This document shows positions 1-9,051 of a stretch of DNA of 64,000 bases, one piece after another. A program made the position numbers and the translations under genes. The notes under the pieces are model-generated. The model had not been told where the DNA came from. It saw only the letters and a list, made by a program, of their open reading frames with translations, and searched no databases. Positions within the stretch are counted from its first letter, which is position 1; each line of letters begins with the position of its first letter. Origin of the DNA: an uncultured Ruminococcus sp. (GTDB lineage: Bacteria > Bacillota > Clostridia > Oscillospirales > Ruminococcaceae); the NCBI GenBank assembly GCA_900538575.1, contig UPZA01000006.1, positions 77,788 through 141,787 of the forward strand, in the 5' to 3' direction.

Positions 1-397
1 CGTCTATATAATTTAAATTCATCAGCCAGTCGGCATTATTTACTACAAGAGCTTTATTGTCGGAAAAGTCAATGAATCTGCTCATTTGTTTTTTAAAGCA
101 TTCAACGTTATGATTGATGGTTTCAGTTGTCATCATTTTCCTCATATCAGTTTTTCCTGATGGATCTCCTATCATGCCCGTTCCGCCTCCAAGAAGAGCT
201 ATAGGTTTATTTCCAGCCATCTGTAGTCTTTTCATAAGGCATAAAGCCATGAAATGACCAACGTGCAGTGAATCGGCAGTAGGATCAAAACCTATATAGA
301 ACGTAGCCTTTCCGTTATTTATAAGCTCTTTGATTTCTTCCTCGTCAGTAAGCTGAGCTATTAGACCTCTTCTTTTCAGTTCTTCAAATAAAGTCAT
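1..397 (-). CDS. tyrS: Tyrosyl-tRNA synthetase (N-terminal part, cut by window edge)
   Basis: Class I aminoacyl-tRNA synthetase that charges tRNA-Tyr in the cytoplasm. The visible 132 residues run from an ATG whose complement is at 395-397. The class I HIGH-type motif appears as HVGH at residues 45-48 after the substrate-binding stretch [11 protein letters not shown], followed by the family's [19 protein letters not shown] loop. The C-terminal part (KMSKS motif and S4 domain) lies outside the window. It is the second gene behind the tyrosine T-box at about 1071-1300, with a GNAT gene in between. The 97-base spacer holds a weak inverted repeat (about 443-471) that could attenuate read-through, but its T-run is short. 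Identity is sure; only the fragment is visible. Confidence 0.96.
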   Translation of the reverse strand, partial: MTLFEELKRRGLIAQLTDEEEIKELINNGKATFYIGFDPTADSLHVGHFMALCLMKRLQMAGNKPIALLGGGTGMIGDPSGKTDMRKMMTTETINHNVECFKKQMSRFIDFSDNKALVVNNADWLMNLNYID

Positions 398-494
398 TAT
401 AAATCTCCATTCTGCTGCTTAGTGTTAATAAAATCGAGCTTGAAAACCATGTAAGCAGCAAATCATGGTTTTATAAATGCGGTTAATAACATCC

Positions 495-968
495 TTACGC
501 TGATTCTTCTGCTTTAATCGGATTGTTTAATTTGAGCTCCAATTCATAAGCTGTCGGTATAAATCCGAATGAGGAATATAAGTTGACGGCGTCATAATTT
601 TCATAGCAAACTCTTAGATCTATTGAATTGCAATTGCATTTTTCTGCATATTTTTTTATCCATTCAAGCAACTGTGTTCTTATTCTGCATGATTCATATT
701 CTTCATCAGCGGCTAACCGCTCAATTACGCACATTTTATTTCGTTCCATATCGTTTCTGCCGACAAAAATGAAAAATTTACTAAATCCTTTAATTACGTT
801 ATTATCCTCATAAACGATTATCTTATATTCCTTGGCTGTATAACCCTTTGAGGTTCTTGTATAAAATCTTTTTTTCGGGAGTTTTGGATAAACGGACCGC
901 ATTTTAGCACGCTGTCCGCATAGTCTTATTATTTTGGATACATCCGATTTTTTCGCTTTTCTTATCAT
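495..968 (-). CDS. GNAT-family N-acetyltransferase
   Basis: 157-residue single-domain GNAT protein, expected to transfer an acetyl group from acetyl-CoA to an amine; substrate unknown. It begins MIRKAKKSDVSKIIRLC, the typical beta1-alpha1 opening, has the core strand around CVIERLAADEEY (residues about 80-91) followed by the CoA-loop region, and ends with the family's NLYSSFGF element (about 131-138). It is the first gene downstream of the tyrosine T-box and lies directly before tyrS, so it is probably co-regulated with tyrosine-tRNA charging. Whether that reflects a shared role is unknown. Confidence 0.85.
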   Translation of the reverse strand: MIRKAKKSDVSKIIRLCGQRAKMRSVYPKLPKKRFYTRTSKGYTAKEYKIIVYEDNNVIKGFSKFFIFVGRNDMERNKMCVIERLAADEEYESCRIRTQLLEWIKKYAEKCNCNSIDLRVCYENYDAVNLYSSFGFIPTAYELELKLNNPIKAEESA

Positions 969-1070
969 TTTATTTACCTCACATTCTTATTTTATCTTGA
1001 ATGTAAAGCATATATGATGAAATCTGTTCCAGATTTCACGGATAACACCCCCTTTTATAGTTTGATAATC

Positions 1071-1300
1071 AAAAAGTCCTCTGAAAGCAACGTTGCTTCC
1101 AGAGGACGATAATTTACCGTGGTACCACCTCAATTTACCGAAATAAATCGGCCTTTGAACGCTGTAACGGGCGTTCCCGTAACTCCCTACTTTAGTTTCG
1201 GAAATTAAGCTCAGGGGCGTATTCACTTTTAATCGGTTACCTTTTTACACCGCGCAAAGGCTCTCTGAAAACCTGATTACAAGTTACTATTCCCATCATT
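1071..1300 (-). promoter_or_regulatory. Tyrosine T-box leader (tRNA-sensing attenuator)
   Basis: Read on the minus strand, the leader contains the T-box core AGGTGGTACCACGG (complement of 1117-1130), which pairs with the acceptor end of uncharged tRNA. It is followed by a terminator hairpin, CCTCTGGAAGC...GCTTTCAGAGG (1078-1105), and a T-run (1071-1075). Upstream, the sequence AGTGAATACGCC places a UAC tyrosine codon (complement of 1219-1221) where the specifier loop is expected. Uncharged tRNA-Tyr would favour antitermination and expression of the GNAT gene and tyrS. A second hairpin (1018-1038) sits between the terminator and the first gene. An apparent 79-residue reading frame over 987-1226 is an artefact of this RNA. 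Confidence 0.93.
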
Positions 1301-1311
1301 GCTTTTTTTGT

Positions 1312-1340
1312 ATCATATCATAAAATTATGTAAATGTCAA
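1312..1340 (-). promoter_or_regulatory. SigA-type promoter of the T-box/GNAT/tyrS unit
   Basis: On the minus strand TTGACA (complement of 1335-1340) is followed after exactly 17 bases by TATGAT (complement of 1312-1317). Transcription would start near 1305, just ahead of the T-box stem I. Confidence 0.8.
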
Positions 1341-1344
1341 GTAT

Positions 1345-1995
1345 TCAGACACCATAATTTTTTCTGTATTCAAGCATTTTATCCAAATATTCCATACCTG
1401 GAATAACGCCGTTTTTTATCGCGTCTATAATATCCTCGATAGTAACTATGGAATATACATCAATACCGAAATCATTTTTTACCTCCTGAACGGCCGAAAG
1501 CTCGCCCTTTCCTTTTTCCATACGGTCAACAGAAATAATCAGAGCAGTTATATCTACGTCTGCCTGAGATTTTAATAACGGCAGGACGGCTCTTATAGCG
1601 GTGCCGGCAGTAATAACGTCTTCAATAATTGCAATTTTTTCTCTGTCCTGGAATTTTTTTCCTACTATTACTCCGCCTTCGCCGTGATCCTTAGCTTCCT
1701 TTCTGTCAAATGCATAATTTACATCGATGCCGTATTTATTTGACAGGGCAATACTGCACGCGGCGGCCAGCGGTATCCCTTTATATGCGGGGCCGAAAAG
1801 CGTGTCTGCCTGTACGTTGTTTTCCTTTATGCACTGTGCGTAATATTCTCCCAGTCTGGCAAGCTGAGATCCGGTATTATAATTGCCGGTATTTACGAAA
1901 TAAGGAGCCTTCCTTCCGCTTTTCAAGGTGAATTCGCCAAATGTAAGCACTCCGCTTTCTACCATAAATTTTATAAAGCTTTCTTTGTAATTCAT
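1345..1995 (-). CDS. pyrE: Orotate phosphoribosyltransferase
   Basis: Converts orotate and PRPP to orotidine 5'-phosphate in pyrimidine synthesis. 216 residues, the usual size. The PRPP-binding signature IIEDVITAGTA is at residues 123-133 and the catalytic loop with RKEAKDHGEGG at about 98-108. The ATG lies 3 bases after the nadE stop, so the two are very likely co-transcribed. No other pyrimidine gene is in the window, so this pyrE is detached from a pyr cluster. Confidence 0.96.
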   Translation of the reverse strand: MNYKESFIKFMVESGVLTFGEFTLKSGRKAPYFVNTGNYNTGSQLARLGEYYAQCIKENNVQADTLFGPAYKGIPLAAACSIALSNKYGIDVNYAFDRKEAKDHGEGGVIVGKKFQDREKIAIIEDVITAGTAIRAVLPLLKSQADVDITALIISVDRMEKGKGELSAVQEVKNDFGIDVYSIVTIEDIIDAIKNGVIPGMEYLDKMLEYRKNYGV

Positions 1996-1998
1996 ATT

Positions 1999-3909
1999 TT
2001 ACCTCCCTATATTTTCAAGCTCATTGAGCCATATATCAGCATTTGCGTCACTGGGCATTCTGAAATCTCCCCTTGGCGACAGCGTAACGCTTCCTACCTT
2101 CGGACCGTCCGGCAGACATGAACGTTTAAACTGCTGAGAGAAAAATCTTTTATAGAATATTTTTTCCCATTTTAATATAACGGCGTCCTCATAAACGTCT
2201 TTAAAAGCATGTCTCGCTATTCTGAAAATTTTCTTAGGTGAAAATCCGAATCTTACCATGTAATATAAAAAGAAATCGTGAAGCTCATAGGGTCCGATAA
2301 GATCCTCAGTTTTCTGAGATATATTTCCGTTTTCTGGCGGAAGCAGCTCAGGGCTTACCGGAGTGTCCAAAATGTCGAGCAGTACGTTTTTTAAGCTTTT
2401 ATCCGACGAGCATGCCTCATAATTAATAATATATTTAATAAGAGTCTTGGGGATAGACGCGTTTACCGCATACATTGACATATGATCTCCGTTGTAAGTC
2501 GCCCAGCCAAGTGCCAGCTCGGACAAATCTCCTGTTCCGATAACAATTCCGTTGGATTGGTTTGCAATGTCCATCAATACTTGAGTACGTTCACGCGCCT
2601 GGGAGTTTTCGTAGGTAACGTCATGATTGCTTTCATCGTGACCTATATCTTTGAAATGCTGTAATACGCTTGTTCTGATGTTTATCTCACGAAGCGTAAC
2701 ATTATAAGCGTCGGCCAGTCGGCATGCGTTTTGATAAGTTCTGTCGGTTGTCCCGAAACACGGCATAGTTACCGCCGTTATATTCTCAGTATCTAAATTA
2801 AGCATTTTGAAAGCTTTAACGGTTACTATGAGAGCCAGCGTTGAATCGAGGCCGCCTGAAAGTCCGAGAACAGCGTTTTTAGCTTTAATGTGCTTTAAAC
2901 GGCTCATTAGACCGACAGACTGTATGTTAAGTATTTCCGTACATCTGTTGTCAAGGGACGATTTTGACGAGGGGACAAAGGGAAATCTTGAAAATTTACG
3001 AGTCAGCTTTGTTTCAACAGGCTGCATAGAAAATTTATTAATTGTATATCCGTTGTTAGTATAGCTGCAGGTATTGCTTTTCCAGCGTTCTCCGGCGGTT
3101 TTCAATACGTCTGTATCCGCTGTAATCATGCCGTTTTCAAATAAAGAGGACTCAGACAAAATCTTTCCGTTTTCTGCGATTATATTATGACCGCTGAAAA
3201 CCATGTCGGTAGTTGATTCGCCGATTCCTGCGTCCGTATATGCATATATACAAAGAAGACTTCCGGATTTGGCTTTTACAATAGTACGCCGATAATCAGC
3301 TTTGCCGATTATTTCATCGCTTGCTGAAAGGTTGAAAATCATTGTAGCTCCGCTTTCTGTAAGCTTTACAGAAGGTGTTGTTCCTACCCAGAGGTCTTCG
3401 CATATCTCAACGCCGAAAGTGAATTCAGGCATTTCCTCACACTGGAATATCTGATTTATACCAAATGGTACGATTTTGCCTTTTAAATTCATATTTTCAA
3501 TTTTTTCTATTCCCTGTGCAAAATGGCGCGCTTCATAAAATTCGCTGTAATTTGGTATATTAGATTTAGGAACAATACCCAGAATATCGCCCTTGTAAAT
3601 AACGGCAGCACAGTTATATAGGCTGTTCATGAAAGCGCATGGAAAACCTACTATTGATATAATATCCAGTGATTTAGTGTCCTCTGCTATTTTGATTACG
3701 CTGCTTTCAGCTTCGTTTAAAAGAGATGACTGTAAAAACAAATCACCGCAGGTATAGCCTGTGATTGATAATTCCGGAAAAGAGCATATTTTTACACTGC
3801 TGTTGTAAGCGTTAGTAATTGCCTCTGTTATTTTATCGCTGTTATAACGGCAGTCCGCAACTTTAAGCTTCGGCGATATGCAGGCAATTTTAATAAAACC
3901 GTCTTTCAT
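1999..3909 (-). CDS. nadE: Glutamine-dependent NAD+ synthetase
   Basis: Amidates deamido-NAD to NAD+ using ammonia released from glutamine. 636 residues, the two-domain form. The N-terminal nitrilase/amidase domain shows the Glu-Lys-Cys triad: E46 in FPELS, K114 in VPKSN and C169 in EICEDLW. The C-terminal synthetase domain has the ATP pyrophosphatase P-loop SGGLDS at 350-355 and the downstream GTGDLSELALGW signature. It is immediately upstream of pyrE on the same strand. Confidence 0.96.
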   Translation of the reverse strand: MKDGFIKIACISPKLKVADCRYNSDKITEAITNAYNSSVKICSFPELSITGYTCGDLFLQSSLLNEAESSVIKIAEDTKSLDIISIVGFPCAFMNSLYNCAAVIYKGDILGIVPKSNIPNYSEFYEARHFAQGIEKIENMNLKGKIVPFGINQIFQCEEMPEFTFGVEICEDLWVGTTPSVKLTESGATMIFNLSASDEIIGKADYRRTIVKAKSGSLLCIYAYTDAGIGESTTDMVFSGHNIIAENGKILSESSLFENGMITADTDVLKTAGERWKSNTCSYTNNGYTINKFSMQPVETKLTRKFSRFPFVPSSKSSLDNRCTEILNIQSVGLMSRLKHIKAKNAVLGLSGGLDSTLALIVTVKAFKMLNLDTENITAVTMPCFGTTDRTYQNACRLADAYNVTLREINIRTSVLQHFKDIGHDESNHDVTYENSQARERTQVLMDIANQSNGIVIGTGDLSELALGWATYNGDHMSMYAVNASIPKTLIKYIINYEACSSDKSLKNVLLDILDTPVSPELLPPENGNISQKTEDLIGPYELHDFFLYYMVRFGFSPKKIFRIARHAFKDVYEDAVILKWEKIFYKRFFSQQFKRSCLPDGPKVGSVTLSPRGDFRMPSDANADIWLNELENIGR

Positions 3910-3984
3910 AAAATTTCAGGCTCATTAGAGCCTCTCCTTTCAGTGAATAACTATATATTATTATACATTAACTTAAGTTTTAGT

Positions 3985-5493
3985 TCAAGACTTTTTGGAA
4001 AATATTTGTTTCCGCAAATATAATATAACGGTTAAAATAATTATAATGCAGGAGGGAAAAATTATAATATCCCCCAAGTGGGTATATATAGAATTTTCGC
4101 TTATCATATAAAACGTATCCTCAATAACCGCTTCGTTGTTATAATCAGTTTCTGATTTGATTTCTCCGCAGTTGCTTATAACCGAAGATATACCGGTATT
4201 GGTAGAAGTAAGAATATATCTGTTGGTTTCAACAGCTCTTATAATTGAGTGCGTATGATGCTGGTAAAGCGGTAATCGCTCTCCAAGCCATGAATCATTA
4301 GTAAGAACAGTTATTACTTCTGCTCCGGCCTTAACGCAGTCGACCGACGCTTCTGGAAACACTGACTCAAAGCAAATAGCGCAGCCTATATTTCCGTTTT
4401 CTGTATTTATGATACTGCATTCCTCTCCTGGAGAAAAATTTGTGGAGGTAAATTGAAATTTAAATAATTTAAATGGATTATATTCTCCGAACGGTACAAG
4501 TATCCGCTTGAGGTATATAGCGGAATCCTTATTGTCAGGATAAAACGCCATACATGAATTATAATACTTGCCATCGTCGTTGTATTGCGTGCCAAATAGA
4601 ATAATTACTCCGTAATCATTGCATATATCCGATAATCTTGTTTTCAATTCGGGTTTTACATAAATATCAGAATGCATTGCTGTTTCAGGAAATAAAATAT
4701 AATCTGTGTCCTTATCAATACTGCCGTATATCATTGAAATATATTTATTCAGTATATCCTCGGAAGAGCTGCTGAATTTGGTTTCTTTTGGATAATTGCC
4801 TTGAATTATCATAACGTTTAAAGCTTCAGCGTTATGAAATTTATTTTTATTCAGATAATTTGCCCCGTATATTAAATTTGTTATTGTTATTGCCAATACG
4901 GCCGATGTATAAATAAACTTCCTGTTAAGCTTAATTTTAATAAAAATTAAAGCCGCTGCGGAATTGATAAATAAAATGATAAGGGAAATAAATAAGCCTC
5001 CGAAAACTGACGCTGACTGTATAAATACGGTAAACGGCGAAGCTATATTTACAATTCTTACCCATGGAAAAGCTATGGGGATAAATTGTCCTTGAAGCCA
5101 TTCTCCGAAAATGTATAAAAATGGTAATGTTACGCATTTATAAAAAACGGAAAATTTATAACATTTAAAAATGTATAGCGGCAGGTTGAGGAAGAAGGAT
5201 AATAAAAGAGAAAGAGCTGAAATTATAATAATTGAAATAATCAGCCTTAAAATTATTATATCCGTTATAGCAGAAGTAATATTTGCAATCCAGCATAACG
5301 ATGTAAAATAAAGTGATATTGAGTAAATAAATGATTTATATAATTTATAATCAATTAAAATTGAATAAATATAAGGCGATATTGATAAAAATATGAGAAA
5401 TGAAAGCTTTTCTCCGCTGTATGCAAGACCTGTAGCAATACCTGAGATCAAGGGCATTATTATATTGACTGTAATTATTTTATTAGATTTCAT
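3985..5493 (-). CDS. lnt: Apolipoprotein N-acyltransferase
   Basis: Integral membrane enzyme that N-acylates the lipid-modified cysteine of lipoproteins. 502 residues: about six hydrophobic segments in residues 1-210, an extracytoplasmic nitrilase-like domain about 225-470, and a final membrane segment near 475-495. The catalytic Glu-Lys-Cys triad is recognisable as E270 (LFPETAMH), K329 (LKRILVPFGEY) and C374 (CFES). Lnt is classically a proteobacterial enzyme, but homologues occur in some Clostridia and Actinobacteria. The ATG is preceded by an AT-rich region with only a modest ribosome site. The next gene upstream is divergent. Confidence 0.9.
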   Translation of the reverse strand: MKSNKIITVNIIMPLISGIATGLAYSGEKLSFLIFLSISPYIYSILIDYKLYKSFIYSISLYFTSLCWIANITSAITDIIILRLIISIIIISALSLLLSFFLNLPLYIFKCYKFSVFYKCVTLPFLYIFGEWLQGQFIPIAFPWVRIVNIASPFTVFIQSASVFGGLFISLIILFINSAAALIFIKIKLNRKFIYTSAVLAITITNLIYGANYLNKNKFHNAEALNVMIIQGNYPKETKFSSSSEDILNKYISMIYGSIDKDTDYILFPETAMHSDIYVKPELKTRLSDICNDYGVIILFGTQYNDDGKYYNSCMAFYPDNKDSAIYLKRILVPFGEYNPFKLFKFQFTSTNFSPGEECSIINTENGNIGCAICFESVFPEASVDCVKAGAEVITVLTNDSWLGERLPLYQHHTHSIIRAVETNRYILTSTNTGISSVISNCGEIKSETDYNNEAVIEDTFYMISENSIYTHLGDIIIFPSCIIIILTVILYLRKQIFSKKS

Positions 5494-5646
5494 AGTTTAA
5501 AATATAAATTTTTCAATATTTTTGCTCCTTACAGCAATTTATATATTATATAATAAACAGATTGTGCAGAATTATGCATTTTATACTAAAACGGTAAACT
5601 CGGTTTTCCCGCTTTTAATGGCTTTTTAATAAAAACAAATTAATAC

Positions 5647-5675
5647 TTGCTTTTTTGTGGATTTTGTTGTATTAT
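5647..5675 (+). promoter_or_regulatory. Probable promoter of the glycosyltransferase/WG-repeat unit
   Basis: TTGCTT at 5647-5652, a 17-base spacer and TATTAT at 5670-5675, about 35 bases before the chosen start at 5711. It lies in the 217-base divergent gap with lnt. Confidence 0.5.
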
Positions 5676-5710
5676 ATTATTGTATCGTAGGATGGAGGAG
5701 CAGTTGTTAT

Positions 5711-6688
5711 ATGAAACTGATTTCTGTTGTAGTTCCTTGTTATAATGAACAGGAAGTATTGCCGCTGTTTTATAATGAGATTAATAAAGTTATAGCTCAG
5801 ATGCAGTCTGAATATGATGATCTGGAATTTGAACTTTTGTTTATAAATGACGGTTCTAAGGATAATACGTTAAAAATGCTGAGAGAGCTGTCTGCCAGTG
5901 ATAATCGCGTCAGATATATATCGTTTTCCAGAAATTTCGGCAAAGAGGCGGGAATGTTTGCCGGAATGGAGAATTCAAAGGGCGATTACGTTGTGGTTAT
6001 GGACGCCGATCTTCAGCATCCGCCTAAATTTATTCCTCAGATGTATAAATATGTAAGCGAGGAAGGATTTGACTGCGCGACGACAAGAAGAGTCAGCAGA
6101 AAAGGCGAGTCAAAAATACGTTCATGGTTTGCAATGAAATTTTACAAAATAATGAATAAGATATCGCAGACTGAAATCGTCGACGGCGCTCAGGATTTTC
6201 GCTTTATGACTCGTAAAATGGTTGACGCAGTTCTTTCAATGAAGGAATATAACCGTTTTTCAAAGGGTATTTTCAGTTGGGTAGGATTTAATGTAAAATA
6301 TATTGAATATGAAAATGTGGAACGCGCTGCGGGAACAACCGCATGGTCCTTCTGGAAGTTGTTTTTATATTCCCTTGAGGGAATATTCGCATTTTCAACG
6401 GCTCCGCTTGCTCTTGCGTCGCTACTTGGTGTTTTAAGCTGTCTTATCGCTTTTATCTGGATAATTGCAATAATAATAAAAACAATTGTATTCGGAGAAA
6501 GCGTGCAAGGATTTCCGACTATAATGTGCGCCATATTTTTTGTCGGAGGGTTACAGCTTTTTTGTACAGGTATTCTTGGACAGTATTTGTCTAAGACATA
6601 TTTGGAAACAAAACGCAGACCGATTTATATTATAAGTGAAACAGAGGAAAGCTTCAACGGAAGCATTAAAGAAAATGAAGAAGATTAG
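5711..6688 (+). CDS. Family 2 glycosyltransferase (GtrB/DPM1-like), membrane-anchored
   Basis: Polyprenyl-phosphate-type sugar transferase of the GT2 family, 325 residues. The start is set at 5711 because GGAGGAG (5695-5701) precedes this ATG and MKLISVVVPCYNE is the usual N-terminus; an upstream in-frame ATG at 5657 lacks a ribosome site. The GT-A fold is marked by INDGSKD (45-51), SRNFGKEAG (73-81) and the DAD motif in MDADLQHPP (97-105). Two transmembrane segments follow (about 232-262 and 270-295), as in GtrB-like enzymes loading undecaprenyl phosphate. It overlaps the next gene by 14 bases, implying translational coupling. Acceptor and sugar are unknown. Confidence 0.9.
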   Translation: MKLISVVVPCYNEQEVLPLFYNEINKVIAQMQSEYDDLEFELLFINDGSKDNTLKMLRELSASDNRVRYISFSRNFGKEAGMFAGMENSKGDYVVVMDADLQHPPKFIPQMYKYVSEEGFDCATTRRVSRKGESKIRSWFAMKFYKIMNKISQTEIVDGAQDFRFMTRKMVDAVLSMKEYNRFSKGIFSWVGFNVKYIEYENVERAAGTTAWSFWKLFLYSLEGIFAFSTAPLALASLLGVLSCLIAFIWIIAIIIKTIVFGESVQGFPTIMCAIFFVGGLQLFCTGILGQYLSKTYLETKRRPIYIISETEESFNGSIKENEED

Positions 6689-7694
6689 AAGCGTTTCAAT
6701 TTCCTCAAAAAAATTTCCGTCAGGAAAATATATAAAGCTTATTATAGTGTTTTTAATGTCGGCGCTTGTTATTATGGCTCTGATTCTTATTAAGGTGTAT
6801 TTTGACGTTAATAAGAAAAACATGGAGAAGGAATCGTCTAATAATATTACTATGCAGAATTATGGAAGCTATAATGGCTTTGAGGTTTTTGAGGATGAAA
6901 ACGGTTTGCTTGGCGTGGTTAATAACGACAGGGTTATAATAGACGCGGCATGGGAAAATGTTTTTATATTATCTGAGAATCGGTTTATCGTCGGTAAGAG
7001 AATTGCCGATACCAAAAAAATGGGAATTATTGATTTATATGGAAATATAGTTAGTCCGTTTATTTTTTCAGAATTTAGATCTCTCGGCAATGATTTTATC
7101 GGCGGCTTTACCGGAAATGGAAATGAATTCTTTTTATTTGATAGGTACGGCAATGTCCAGTATAACAAGCTTTGGGACAGCTATGAATATGACGGCAGTA
7201 TAATAACTCTCGGCAGCGGCGGCGATTTATTCAGCGGAGAAATTACTGACAAGGGCTTCCGGTTTAATAATATTGATCTGGTTAGAAAAGTTAATAATGT
7301 AGGTATTACAATAAATTTTTCAGGATCTGAAAAGATAAATAAGGTAGGGGTTGAAAATATTTTACGAACGGCAGATATTATCTGTGGATATCTTCAAGCT
7401 CTTGTTAACGGAAATATGGAGAATATATCCGACCTTACGTCTGAGCAGTATTTTCAGTCCTTATCGTCAAATAATTTTTTTGAGGGCTGCAATTTAAATA
7501 GTATTTCAGATTTCAGTTTTGAGATAAAGCAGGAAAAATCTAAAATATCGTATGATGTCAGTATTCTGGCGAATTATAATTATAAAAATAAGAATATCGA
7601 AATAAACGGTATATCTTCTGAAATAATTTTTAATATGGTTTTTGATGAAAATAATAGGCTTATTTTAAAAAGTATAAATAAAACTGAATTATAA
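6675..7694 (+). CDS. Membrane-anchored WG-repeat protein
   Basis: 339 residues if translation begins at the ATG at 6675, inside the end of the glycosyltransferase gene; a start 39 bases earlier is possible but less likely. The protein has a short basic N-terminus, one membrane segment (residues about 18-40, IIVFLMSALVIMALILI) and an outside domain. It contains WG-type repeats (for example GLLGVVNNDRVIIDAAWENV and MGIIDLYGNIVSPF), a fold seen in bacterial surface proteins of unknown function. The C-terminal third is a separate beta-rich region without recognisable motifs. Coupling to the glycosyltransferase suggests an envelope role; this is inference. Confidence 0.72.
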   Translation: MKKIRSVSISSKKFPSGKYIKLIIVFLMSALVIMALILIKVYFDVNKKNMEKESSNNITMQNYGSYNGFEVFEDENGLLGVVNNDRVIIDAAWENVFILSENRFIVGKRIADTKKMGIIDLYGNIVSPFIFSEFRSLGNDFIGGFTGNGNEFFLFDRYGNVQYNKLWDSYEYDGSIITLGSGGDLFSGEITDKGFRFNNIDLVRKVNNVGITINFSGSEKINKVGVENILRTADIICGYLQALVNGNMENISDLTSEQYFQSLSSNNFFEGCNLNSISDFSFEIKQEKSKISYDVSILANYNYKNKNIEINGISSEIIFNMVFDENNRLILKSINKTEL

Positions 7695-7745
7695 ATAACG
7701 GCAGCGGCCGCTAATTATAAAAATTTTATATTATAAGGTGGAATT

Positions 7746-8249
7746 ATGAAAAAGGTTGCTATTATTATGGGAAGCGACAGCGATTTCCCGATTGTAAAAA
7801 ACGCTGCAATGAAGTTGAAGGAATTTAATATTCCATATGAGATTCATGTAATGTCAGCACACAGAACGCCGATTCAGGCGGCAGAATTTTCTTCCGATGC
7901 TCAGAAGAATGGATTTGGAGTTATAATTGCGGCTGCCGGCAAAGCGGCTCATTTGGCGGGAGTGATTGCGGCTCATACTGTTTTGCCCGTAATTGGATTG
8001 CCTATAAAATCTTCTACATTAGACGGACTTGACGCGCTTCTTTCAACCGTTCAGATGCCAAGCGGAATTCCCGTCGCTACCGTAGCTATTGACGGCGCGG
8101 CTAATGCGGCTATTCTTGCTGCGCAGATTCTGGCATTGTCGGATCAGAATCTTTCAAAAGCTTTGAGCGATATGAAAACAAAGATGTCTGACGAGGTAGT
8201 GCAAAAGGATAAAAAGCTTACTGAGGAAATTGAAAATTTGCTTAGTTAA
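7746..8249 (+). CDS. purE: N5-carboxyaminoimidazole ribonucleotide mutase
   Basis: Class I PurE, converting N5-CAIR to CAIR in purine synthesis. 167 residues with the phosphate-binding [12 protein letters not shown] at 9-20 and the catalytic-histidine motif SAHRTP at 37-42. Class I enzymes normally need PurK, which is not in this window. The ribosome site AAGGTGG (7735-7741) is good. It opens the purine cluster, but the 51-base gap to the previous gene holds no riboswitch or terminator that I can see, so transcription may come from upstream. Confidence 0.95.
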   Translation: MKKVAIIMGSDSDFPIVKNAAMKLKEFNIPYEIHVMSAHRTPIQAAEFSSDAQKNGFGVIIAAAGKAAHLAGVIAAHTVLPVIGLPIKSSTLDGLDALLSTVQMPSGIPVATVAIDGAANAAILAAQILALSDQNLSKALSDMKTKMSDEVVQKDKKLTEEIENLLS

Positions 8250-8331
8250 AGCGTCTATTTTGATTGACGTTCGCCGTTTAAAGGCGACAGCTTATAAATC
8301 AGCCGTGTATATCGGCGGAATGGAGAAAGAA

Positions 8332-9048
8332 ATGGAAAACATAGTAAAAACTGAACAGCTTTATGAGGGTAAGGCAAAAAAGGTTTATGCAACAAATGAT
8401 CCTGACTGCGTTATTGTAGATTACAAGGACGACGCAACCGCTTTCAACGGCGAAAAAAAGGGTACTATCGTCGGCAAAGGCGTTATTAATAATAAAATGA
8501 CTAATTATATGTTTGGTCTTTTGGAAAAGCAGGGCATTCCTACCCACTTGGTTAAAGAAATAAGCGACCGCGAAACAATTGTAAAAAAGGTTGAAATTGT
8601 TCCTCTTGAGGTTATTGTCAGGAACGTTGCTGCGGGAAGCTTTTCCAAGAAACTGGGTATACCGGAGGGTACTGCTCTGAAACGGCCTACTCTTGAATTC
8701 AGCTATAAAAATGACGATCTGGGAGATCCGTTTATTAATAAATATTATGCGTTAGGTCTTGATTTAGCAACCGAAGAAGAAATAAACGTTATTACTGAAT
8801 ATGCTTTTAAAATAAATGACTTTATGATAAAGTTTTTTAAGGATGTTAATATTGATCTTATAGATTTTAAGATTGAATTCGGAAGATTCCACGGAAAAAT
8901 AATTCTTGCTGATGAAATATCTCCGGATACATGCCGTTTCTGGGACAGCACAACTCATGAGAAGCTTGATAAGGACAGATTCAGACGAGACATGGGCGGT
9001 GTTGAGGAAGCTTATCAGGAATTAATGAAGAGAATTATGGGAGCATAA
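8332..9048 (+). CDS. purC: Phosphoribosylaminoimidazole-succinocarboxamide synthase
   Basis: SAICAR synthetase, joining CAIR and aspartate with ATP. I place the start at 8332 (GGAG at 8322-8325 before it), giving 238 residues, the usual family length; longer in-frame starts lack ribosome sites. Recognisable blocks are [12 protein letters not shown] (about 8-19), the ATP/CAIR-binding [14 protein letters not shown] (about 88-101), and [21 protein letters not shown] (about 182-202). Follows purE and is 3 bases upstream of the purF paralogue. Confidence 0.95.
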   Translation: MENIVKTEQLYEGKAKKVYATNDPDCVIVDYKDDATAFNGEKKGTIVGKGVINNKMTNYMFGLLEKQGIPTHLVKEISDRETIVKKVEIVPLEVIVRNVAAGSFSKKLGIPEGTALKRPTLEFSYKNDDLGDPFINKYYALGLDLATEEEINVITEYAFKINDFMIKFFKDVNIDLIDFKIEFGRFHGKIILADEISPDTCRFWDSTTHEKLDKDRFRRDMGGVEEAYQELMKRIMGA

Positions 9049-9051
9049 TAT

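Noticed and set aside
987..1226. A 79-residue minus-strand reading frame upstream of the GNAT gene
   Set aside because: It runs through the T-box specifier, core and terminator; the RNA structure explains the sequence and there is no sensible ribosome site.
7695..7745. Purine riboswitch before purE
   Set aside because: Only 51 bases separate the genes and no purine-aptamer core or terminator is visible.
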